From Nematostella vectensis (lineage: Eukaryota > Cnidaria > Anthozoa > Actiniaria > Edwardsiidae): a stretch of 64,000 nt of DNA. This document shows positions 56,141-64,000 of this stretch, piece after piece; the stretch's first letter is position 1, and every line of letters starts with the position of its first letter. Position numbers and translations under genes: made by a program. The DNA lies in assembly GCF_932526225.1 (NCBI RefSeq), contig NC_064048.1, positions 10,734,688 to 10,798,687 of the forward strand, written 5' to 3'. The notes below the pieces were generated by a model. That model made no database searches and was not told the DNA's origin. It saw nothing but the letters and a program-made list of their open reading frames with translations.

Positions 56141-57965
56141 ATGCCTAAATTCGCTAACCAGAGACGCAAAAAGCGGCGTTTTTGTGGGAACCGCTTTACA
56201 GGAAGTCTCAATTTAGAGGAAAGCGAGTATAAGAGAGTTGAAAACAGTCCTAATGAGTCGAAACGAACCGAGTTGTTCGACTGACATGGAGCCTGTTCAA
56301 GAAGGCAATCCTGCAAAATCTGCTTCTTTTCGAAAGCTTTCGAAAACCGCTGTCGAGGCAGATACAGTGCCTAAACCTTCCCAATCCACTGCAAAGGTAT
56401 CTGATGCTAAGGTGACCGGGTATCGTTTCGTGGATATGGTCATTCTTAGCAATATTTTCGCTTTGCTACGATGTGGTGACTGTGGCGAGTTCTGCCTCGT
56501 GCTCGGGGAAGACGAGCACAACCGGAAGGGTTGTGCCTCGAAGCTACGTCTAACCTGCCAGAACTGTGACTGGAAGCATATCACTTATACTTCGAAAGTT
56601 CAAGGGCAAAGTTATGAAGTGAATCGCAGACCGGTTTACAGCATGAGAATACTCGGAAAGGGACATACTGGAGCCAGAAAGTTATGTTTACTTATGAACA
56701 TGCCGCCACCACCTACTACGAGGGCATTCACTAAAAACTCGCGCACACTGCTGAAGCATGTAAAGGAAATTGCAACCAAAAGTATGGGTGATTCTGCAAA
56801 AGAGCTTAAAGCAGATACATCGGATGGGCCAACCAATTGCGGTGCTTCATTCGATGGCACCTGGCAGAGAAGGGGCTTTTCATCTCTGAACGGCTGTGTC
56901 ACCGGCATCTCTATTGACACAGGGAAAGTTCTTGATGTAGAGGCCCTTACGGTGTCCTGCAAACAATGCAAGCTGCATGATCATCTAGATAAGGATAGCG
57001 AGGAATACAGTTTGTGGAAGGCAGATCACAACGACTGCAAGGCCAACTTCAGGGGTTCTGCACCTGCTATGGAGCCTGAGGGTGTACAGCGAATCTTTAA
57101 TCGTTCTGTAGAGACCCACAATATCCGTTACACTGAATATTATGGTGATGGCGACTGCAAAAGCTTTAATAGAGTTGAGAAAGTCTATGAGGCTGACAAT
57201 ATTATAGTTAAGAAAAAGGAGTGTATTGGGCACGTACAGAAGAGAGTTGGTGACTCCCTTCGAAAACTGAAACGTGACACCCCAGGTCTAGGCAGCAAAG
57301 GCAAGCTAACCGATGCACTCATTGACAAACTACAGAATTATTATGGCATTGCCATACGTTCTAATGTTGGAAACTTGGAGCAGATGCGTAAGGCAATTCA
57401 TGCTAGTCTTATGCATTGTGCTTCTAATGAAGCCAGAGTGCTGCATGACCACTGCCCGACTGGAAGCACAAGCTGGTGTAAATATCAGAAAGACAAAGCA
57501 GACCACACCAATACATTTAAGCACAGTGCTGGTCTGCCATTGGAGATACTGGCCAAGGTAAAGCCAGTATATGTTAGGCTAAGTGAAGCCAGTCTGCTGG
57601 GGAAATGCCTACATGGCAAAACACAGAACCAGAATGAGAGTTTGAATGCAATGATTTGGCAGCGAGTGCCCAAGGAGGTGCATGTCGGCAGGGATATTCT
57701 GGAATTGGGCTTGTATGATGCTGTATGTCATTTTAACATGGGATACAGCTTTGTACTAAGACTGTTGGAAGCCCTCAAAATCCCTGCCGGCAAATATACG
57801 GAAGCAGGCTGTGGCCTTGAGGATACTTCTAGAGTTCGGCTTGCAGAGTATAAAAGTAAGGAGGCATCTTAAAGAAGGAGAAAGGTCCTGAGAGGCAAAA
57901 GAAAAAAGAAAGATGACAAGAAGAAGCAAGCTGAGGGCTCTCTGTATGATCCTGGTGGATTTTAG
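56141..57965 (+). pseudogene. Mutator-like (MULE) transposase, lightly damaged
   Basis: The N-terminus MPKFANQRRKKRRFCGNRF starts at ATG 56141 in one frame; the main 540-codon body (to 57872) is in another, so a 1- or 2-base shift lies near 56240-56285. The body has a Cys pair region (CGDCGEFC; CQNCDW), then a DDE-like set: FDGTWQRRGFSS (first D), YYGDGDCKSF (second D) and NQNESLNAMIW (E), with CIGHVQKRVG between. These are hallmarks of the animal Mutator-like transposase domain. After the TAA at 57870 the frame stays open with a basic tail ending SLYDPGGF at 57965, so TAA is probably a nonsense mutation. Catalytic residues are intact. Confidence 0.88.
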
Positions 57966-58697
57966 AAAGTATGATCTGAACACTGCCCTCATATTATGAA
58001 TTTACACATTTACGTTATCTTTAACTTGAGATTTCTCAAATTGTGAGATTTCAGTATATTAGTAATACTCTAACAGTGATATCTTCCAGAGAATTTGTTG
58101 GAATTGGCTATTTTTTTCAGGGGATGTGCAGTATATGTATTCTTATACAAAGACCTAAAGGATAAACATTTGCTTTAAATCTCAAATTGAAAATAATTTT
58201 CAAACCTGACAAACAAATATCCAAATATTAGTTTCTGACAAAATATTCCTCTAATTTGAAAAATATCACCAGGGTAATTTCTATACTTCATTGTATGCAT
58301 ATGTTGTAGTAAAAGATTTCCTAAAAGTTTGGTGGCTATTGATAAAAAAATAAAGGAGTTGTCACTGTAAGACTGGATACCATGATTTCGGGGTAATTAA
58401 GCCCCCCCTGGTTGCCATAGCAACGCAATGTTTTGTCAAGTATGTCAATAAATTTATCTGATCACATAGGTTGTATGTATGTTGGTTAAAAATTATTCTA
58501 GTGCTTTTCAAAAAAAGTCACCCCTCAGGGTCTCTAACCACCTTAATGATATTTTTTATTAGATGTAATGATTATTTTCTTATTTTCCAAGTCTTTTAAC
58601 ATGCCAAAATTTAATGACTAAAGGCCTCTGGATGCGACTATGTAACGATATTACTGCCCAAAAAATAAACCTATTTTGTGTGGGCGTGGTTGTCAAG
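57966..58697. other. 3' flank of the Mutator-like element
   Basis: AT-rich non-coding sequence with the X-box-like palindrome at 58410-58424 and ATTAAGCCCCCCC just before it. The right end of the element probably falls here, but no exact terminal inverted repeat or target duplication could be fixed by eye. Confidence 0.4.
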
Positions 58698-61600
58698 TTA
58701 ACGGGGACGAATGCTTTTCAGTCGGTCATTGGGGAACTTCATCTCCTCTGGCGTCGCGTACCACCCCGGTTCCTCGGTCTTGACGAGTCCTTTGTACTGA
58801 GTCTCGGTGAAGAGTTCCCATTTCTTGGTCTGGTTGATTATGAGGGAAGAGGCGCCTCCGATATCACCCGGGGGAAATAGAGCGGTCACATCCGGGCATC
58901 CGTAGTCATCGAACGCCTGGGGAATTTGTAAAAAAATATATATATTTAAGATTGTTAGACTCATTTATTAATCACAGAATAAAAGATCAACGAAAGCAAA
59001 GAGGATAAATATTGATCCGTCGGGCAACAAAGATCATCAAATGCATTGAGAATTTTTGAAATGCGATTGAGATTAAGGGAACGAGCAAGGAAAGGAGAAA
59101 AAGAGGAAGTAAATAAAGAAAGGAATAAGCAAGAAATAGGGAAATAAGAAGGAGTCAGAAATAAAAATAAGCATGAAGCAAGCAAGTTATCAAAGAAAGG
59201 AATGTGGACTTTAAAAGCACACTAGCATACACACATTGGCACCAGTCGGGCCAAGACGGGACGCTAGCACACTCATGTGTGTATGCTAGTGTGCTTTTAA
59301 AGTCCACATTTAAAGAAATGAACTCTGCAATCAAAAAAAGGAAGTCGTCCGCAATCAAAGAAAGGAAGTCCACAATCAAAGAAAGCCGAAGCAAGCAGGC
59401 AAAATAAGGAAGCAATCAAAGGAAGGAAGTCCACAATCAAAGAAAGGGAGCAAGAAGTCAAAGGAAGGAAGCAATCACTGGAAGGAAGCAATCAGGCAAA
59501 GGAAGGATGCAATCAAAGAAACCAAGCAAGGTCAGCAAGCAAAGTAATCAAGAAATAAAAAAAAGAAAGAAAGAAAGCAATTAAAGAATTAAGTAAGCAA
59601 CCAAGGAAAGAAAGGAAGAAATCGAAGGAAGGAAACAATTAAAGAAAGGAATTAAGCAGGCACTTCAAGAAAAGAAATAAACCAAAAAAAAAAGAAAAGA
59701 AACAAGTAAGCAATAAAAAGAAACAATCAAAGAAAGCAAAACGCAAGCGCAGCAATAAGATGTCTACCTTTCGCGATCCACCGTAATACGCATGCTCGAA
59801 CACAACGGCCGTCTGTCTCGTTGTCGGGACGCTGTAAATGGAGCCTGGGTTAAAATTGAGGTCCAACTCGTCCCCAGGCTCCAATATCTGGATGTTCTTC
59901 TGGACAGAGTCTCCAGCCTTAGGGTTGTATTCTTTAGTCTGAGTAAAAGAGAATCAATAAAAATCAGGAACTTAAACTATTCAAAACAATGGTCTGAGAG
60001 AGCCTTTAATGAGAGCGCGGGATCCCTGTGGTGTCATAAAACGTTAGGGGCCGGGCCTATTTTTCAATGGTAGCCTGCAATATGTACGTGGAAACCCTCG
60101 CCGTACACAGATCCAGGCGCTTACGCATGGGAGGGGGGGGGGGGTGCTCGCAGTCCCCCCCCCTCTTAGCGGCCAAAAAAATGGGGAATTTCTTATTAAG
60201 GAACATTTAATTTCTATGTTTTTTCATGTGATACCTATGAACCGTGTGTGTGTGCGTATGACTGGAACCGTGTGTGTGTGCGTATGACTGGATCCGTGTG
60301 TGTGTGGGTATGACTGGAACCGTGTGCGTGTGCGCAGAACTGGAACCGTGTGCGTGTGCGTATGACTGGAACCGTGTGTGTGTGTGCTAATGACTGTGCA
60401 ACTTACGGGAGATGGTCACCAGGGTGTGAGGAATCAACCGGATTTTGTTCGGTGCTGTCTGAATATACCTTGACTTCGCAGCGACGACGTAAAACAATCA
60501 ATCGCCTCTCGTGGCTGCTAAAGGGGAAGGTTCTTGAGCCTGCACCCCTAGTCCCTTAGCCTGCACCCCCCTAGTCCCTTAGCCTGCACCTCCCTAGTCC
60601 CTTAGCCTGCACCCCCCTAGTCCCTTAGCCTGCACCCCCCTAGTCCCTTAGCCTGCACCCCTAGTCCCTTAGCCTGCACCCCCCTAGTCCCTTAGCCTGC
60701 ACCCCCCTAGTCACTTAGCCTGCACCCCCTAGTCCCTTAGCCTGCACCCCCCTAGTCACTTAGCCTGCACCCCCTAGTCCCTTAGCCTGCACCCCCTACC
60801 TGCACCCCCCTAGTCCCTTAGCCTGCACCCCCCTAGTCACTTAGCCTGCATCCCCTAGTCCCTTAGCCTGCACCCCCTAGTCCCTTAGCCTGCACCCCCC
60901 TAGTCCCTTAGCCTGCACCCCCCTAGTCCCTTAGCCTGCACCCCCCTAGTCCCTTAGCCTGCACCCCCCTAGTCCCTTAGCCTGCACCCCTAGTCCCTTA
61001 GCCTGCACCCCCCTAGTCCCTTAGCCTGCACCCCCCTAGTCACTTAGCCTGCACCCCCTAGTCCCTTAGCCTGCACCCCCCTAGTCCCTTAGCCTGCACC
61101 CGCCTAGTCACTTAGCCTGCACCCCCCTAGTCCCTTAGCCTGCACCCCCCTAGTCACTTAGCCTGCATCCCCTAGTCCCTTAGCCTGCACCCCCCTAGTC
61201 ACTTAGCCTGCACCCCCTAGTCCCTTAGCCTGCACCCCCCTAGTCCCTTAGCCTGCACCCCCCTAGTCACTTAGCCTGCACCCCCCTAGTCACTTAGCCT
61301 GCACCCCCTAGTCCCTTAGCCTGCACCCCCTAGTCCCTTAGCCTGCACCCCCCTAGTCCCTTAGCCTGCACCCCCCTAGTCCCTTAGCCTGCACCCCCCT
61401 AGTCCCTTAGCCTGCACCCCCCTAGTCCCTTAGCCTGCACCCCCCTAGTCCCTTAGCCTGCACCCCCCTAGTCCCTTAGCCTGCACCCCCCTAGTCCCTT
61501 AGCCTGCACCCCCCTTGTCCCTTAGCCTGCACCCCCCTTGTCCCTTAGCCTGCACCCCCCTAGTCCCTTAGCCTGCACCCCCCTTGTCCCTTAGCCTGCA

Positions 61601-62395
61601 CCCCCTAGTCCCTTAGCCTGCACCCCCTACCTGCACCCCCCTAGTCACTTAGCCTGCACCCCCCTAGTCCCTTAGCCTGCACCCCCCTAGTCCCTTAGCC
61701 TGCACCCCTAGTCCCTTAGCCTGCACCCCCCTAGTCACATAGCCTGCACCCCCCTAGTCACTTAGCCTGCACCCCCTAGTCCCTTAACCTGCACCCCCCT
61801 AGTCACTTAGCCTGCACCCCCCTAGTCACTTAGCCTGCACCCCCTAGTCCCTTAGCCTGCACCCCCTAGTCCCTTAGCCTGCACCCCCCTAGTCCCTTAG
61901 CCTGCACCCCCCTAGTTCCTTAGCCTGCACCCCCTAGTCCCTTAGCCTGCACCCCCCTAGTCCCTTAGCCTGCACCCCCTAGTCCCTTAGCCTGCACCCC
62001 CTAGTCCCTTAGCCTGCACCCCCTAGTCCCTTAGCCTGCACCCCCTAGTCCCTTAGCCTGCACCCCCTAGTCCCTTAGCCTGCACCCCCTAGTCCCTTAG
62101 CCTGCACCCCCCTAGTCCCTTAGCCTGCACCCCCCTAGTCCCTTAGCCTGCACAACCCTAGTCCCTTAGCCTGCACCCCCCTAGTCCCTTAGCCTGCACC
62201 CCCCTAGTCCCTTAGCAGGCACCCCCCTTGTCCCTTCTCCCCTGCTTCTTCTCTCACCTTGTAAGCGATCCAATATCCGGCCTTGACACTTGCACTTGTG
62301 AACACGACGCCAAGAGTTGTCAAATCTCTGTCGGATTTCTCCAGGTCTTGGCGGAGACCATCGGCAGTAAAAAGTGAAATGTTCACTTCCGACAT
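58698..62395 (-). CDS. Beta/gamma-crystallin-like protein (three coding exons)
   Basis: Minus-strand exons: 62395-62258 (46 codons, donor AAG|GTGAGA), 59938-59768 (57 codons, acceptor TTACTCAG, donor AAAG|GTAGAC) and 58916-58698 (acceptor TTCCCCAG, stop TAA). All introns are phase 0, giving 175 residues. A 5' UTR intron is likely: acceptor CTTTTTCAG nine bases before the ATG, and a strong donor TTTG|GTAAGT at 62882. The C-terminal 85 residues form a crystallin domain with Greek-key motifs: VVFEHAYYGGSRK, then WELFTETQYKG and FPNDRLKSI. NDRLKS resembles the N/D-N/D-x-x-S/T-S calcium site but has Lys at the S/T position. The first 90 residues match nothing I know. No signal peptide, so cytosolic. 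The exon 2 to exon 3 join restores the domain, which supports the model. Confidence 0.85.
58985..59050 (-). pseudogene. Decayed duplicate of the start of crystallin exon 3
   Basis: The minus strand reads ATTCTCAATGCATTTGATGATC, close to the functional ATTCCCCAGGCGTTCGATGAC at 58924-58904, and continues with TTGCCCG and a diverged tail encoding AFDDLCCP versus AFDDYGCP. The acceptor AG is changed to AT. It lies in intron 2. Confidence 0.5.
59201..59310. mobile_element. Foldback family E, short copy in intron 2
   Basis: AATGTGGACTTTAAAAGCAC...with its complement ending AGTCCACATT; arms of about 40 bp around a CCAGTCGGGCCAAGACGGG core. It is a shortened version of 51101-51376. Confidence 0.88.
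59320..59740. repeat. Purine-rich imperfect repeat (AAAGAAAGGAAG-type) in intron 2
   Basis: A long A/G-rich stretch with recurring CAATCAAAGAAAGGAAG and AAGCAAGCAA words. On the gene strand it is a polypyrimidine tract within the second intron, but far from the acceptor. Confidence 0.85.
59985..60100 (+). repeat. Dispersed repeat family D, copy 4
   Basis: Diverged: GGTCTGAGAGAGCCTTTAATG, GAGCGCGGGATCCCTGTGGTG, GGGCCGGGCCTATTTTTC, AATGGTAGCCTGCAATATG. Located in intron 1 of the crystallin-like gene. Confidence 0.65.
60243..60395. repeat. Short minisatellite, 26-28-bp unit, 5 copies
   Basis: Units of AACCGTGTGTGTGTGCGTATGACTGG with minor changes, itself seeded by a TG-rich tract. Located in intron 1 of the crystallin-like gene. 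Confidence 0.9.
60536..62222. repeat. Minisatellite, 22-23-bp unit, about 75 copies, filling intron 1 of the crystallin-like gene
   Basis: Unit: TAGTCCCTTAGCCTGCACCC plus two or three C. C-run length (4-6) and a C-to-A variant (TAGTCACTTAG) distinguish units. On the gene strand the array is G-rich (GGGGGGTGCAGG) and its last unit ends 36 bp from the exon 1 donor. Confidence 0.96.
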
Positions 62396-62404
62396 GATAT
62401 CGAT

Positions 62405-63599
62405 CTGAAAAAGTTTATTGATAAAATATCCTGCAATGCAGTGTTTTTTAGAGATGTTTGGTAGGAAGTGTTTCTTTTCTTTTATTAAATTGCGGTCGCA
62501 CATATTAAATAAATTTTTAGTTAAAAGCGGGTATTCGTAGCATGGCACCTGGGTGGGTGGATGAAAAAAGGGTTTGGGGGGGAGGGGGGTTGTTAGTGGA
62601 GAGACGATCTTAAGGGCAGAAAAACTGGCTAGAGAGCGAGGAGTGGAATTGTCTGTATGGTTGGGTCTGAATTTGAAAAAAAACGAGTAAAACAGACTTA
62701 AAAATTAATCCCAAGGAAATTAAACTCAGAGTTATAAGGGATATCCGGGTATGTGTTGGCGAGGTGCTTTTCTACATTGAAAATCTTATCTATAAGGATC
62801 GATAAGGATAAGCGATAGACGTTATCTGATCATTTCTTAGCTTGTACAAAGAGCCAGAAGTCGTGTATGAACGCAGACTTACCAAATAAGAGATTGTTTC
62901 TCTTGTTTGTTCCTTCTTGAGCTTGAACTGATTAACCAGTCGTGACGCCTCCTCTAATGATTGTTCCGATAGGCAGGCAGGGCCTCATATACACAACTAC
63001 GCTCTTTTCCAAGAAACAGAAGGGATGAGAACTGGCTTGAAATTCTTTGAAATCCTTTTGAAGTTTAGCTCGTGATTTTATTGTGACTTTAAATTTAGCT
63101 TTCTGCGAAATGCCAAGGGCCGGAAACTATCTGAAGCGGAACAAAGTGACAGAAATACTCGTGGTCGATAAAGAATAACAACACGTCACAGTGGAAGTCA
63201 CAAGATAATTCAAGCTTGGCAGAAATATCGTTCTGCTGAAAGGCCCTGTCTCTCGCATCCTTTTTATTGTTTTCATAAGATTTTAAGGGATATATAAAAT
63301 ATTGAAATAACTATCTGTCTATATTGCTCGACTAGAGTTTATAGTCGAGCAAACCAATTTTTGAAAATTGAACTCAATTTAATCGTCTCTAGGGGGGGTG
63401 GCGGGGGCACGCTTGACCTGGTTGACTGTAATACCTATTTACCAATGTAAATTATTGCGTAAGAAGAAAATATGTAGTAAGCAAGATTACGAAACATCCT
63501 CACAGAAAGCCATATCCCTGAATGGTTTGACTGTTTTATTTCTTTGAGCGGAAAAAGCAAATCAAGAAAAGAGAAAAGTAGTGCAGAACGATAACATTC
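62405..63599. other. Upstream region of the crystallin-like gene
   Basis: Includes the proposed 5' UTR intron (62405-62882) and a non-coding first exon ending at 62883. The promoter should lie just above that. No further gene is seen to 63599. Confidence 0.45.
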
Positions 63600-63920
63600 A
63601 TACTATTTTTTATAAGAACCCTTTTATAAGAACCTTTTTATAAGAACTTTTTATAAGAACCTTTTTATAAGAACCTTTTTATAAGAACCTTTTTTTATAA
63701 GAACGTCAGCCTGAGATTTCACCAAATTTTATAAGAACACACTAAGAACATGCCGAGGCTCAGATAGCAGAAAAGATTTTCTTTTTTAGTCCTTGATGCA
63801 TTCGAAAATGCAGAATTAAATTGTGCTCATAGTAACATGGCTATTATTGCTTTTGATCATTTAGTGTAATTCTCTTCCTAATAATTCATTAAGAACATAT
63901 ATTCAGCCTTAAAGACTTTT
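63600..63920 (+). repeat. Dispersed repeat family B, copy 3, with expanded head
   Basis: Same order as the copies at 15915 and 12405, but the leading TTATAAGAACCT word is expanded to about seven tandem units (63606-63705). Ends near TTAAGAACATATATTCAGCC. The sequence after 63920 to the window end shows nothing recognisable. Confidence 0.85.
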
Positions 63921-64000
63921 TCTTCGTTTGGGAATAGCGCGTAGTCAATCAATCCAAACAATCGAAACCAGACGAATAACCCCCGAAGCTTGTGTCTGAC

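Noticed and set aside
56297-57673. Minus-strand frames opposite the Mutator-like transposase
   Set aside because: Antisense shadows without domains.

Overview
Eukaryotic nuclear DNA, most likely from an anthozoan cnidarian such as a sea anemone. The key evidence is a secreted proline-rich protein with eight copies of the minicollagen cysteine-rich domain (C-x3-C-x3-C-x3-C-x3-CC), a nematocyst module. Genes are short and intron-poor or have a few phase-matched introns. Most of the window is repeat: about ten minisatellite arrays, dispersed repeats, SINE- and MITE-like elements and four autonomous transposon remnants. The species name would be inference.

Layout. 1-4.4 kb: SINE-like sequence, a 100-bp tandem array, an 11-bp array and a dispersed repeat. 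4.4-9.3 kb (+): three-exon nematocyst-type protein whose second intron is largely a 1.8-kb array of a 19-bp unit. 9.9-11.3 kb (-): two-exon LicD/fukutin-related membrane protein. 12.4-16.3 kb: dead LINE between two inverted copies of a TAAGAAC-rich repeat. 17-22.8 kb: little coding signal. 22.8-28.1 kb: a decayed multicopy gene split by a full-length Ty3/gypsy element (23549-27592, identical 123-bp LTRs, 5-bp target duplication GTCAA, truncated integrase). 28.3-30 kb: satellite carrying a palindrome of the telomere hexamer. 31.3-32.1 kb: tRNA-derived SINE with a 26-bp array. 32.5-33.6 kb (-): rhodopsin-class GPCR. 35.9-37.6 kb: 34-bp array with a TATA word per unit. 40.9-44.1 kb and 48.0-49.2 kb (-): two uncharacterised genes sharing a C-terminal motif PGxxxLQxxDYNxWSRK; the first runs straight into a 33-bp array that has copied its 3' coding end. 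50.7-53 kb: foldback elements and a dead gag. 53.4-54 kb (-): NADAR/YbiA-like protein. 54.5-55.7 kb: 35-bp array. 56.1-58 kb (+): broken Mutator-like transposase. 58.7-62.4 kb (-): three-exon beta/gamma-crystallin-like gene whose first intron holds a 1.7-kb array of a 22-23-bp unit.

I see no operon-like functional grouping: the host genes (nematocyst structural protein, Golgi-type transferase, GPCR, NADAR protein, crystallin-like protein) look independent. The strongest candidate for something undescribed is the DYNxWSRK gene pair together with the array that has amplified the end of one member. The recurring association of minisatellites with introns and gene ends is the main structural theme. 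All exon joins were read by eye from splice motifs and reading phase; no transcript data were available.
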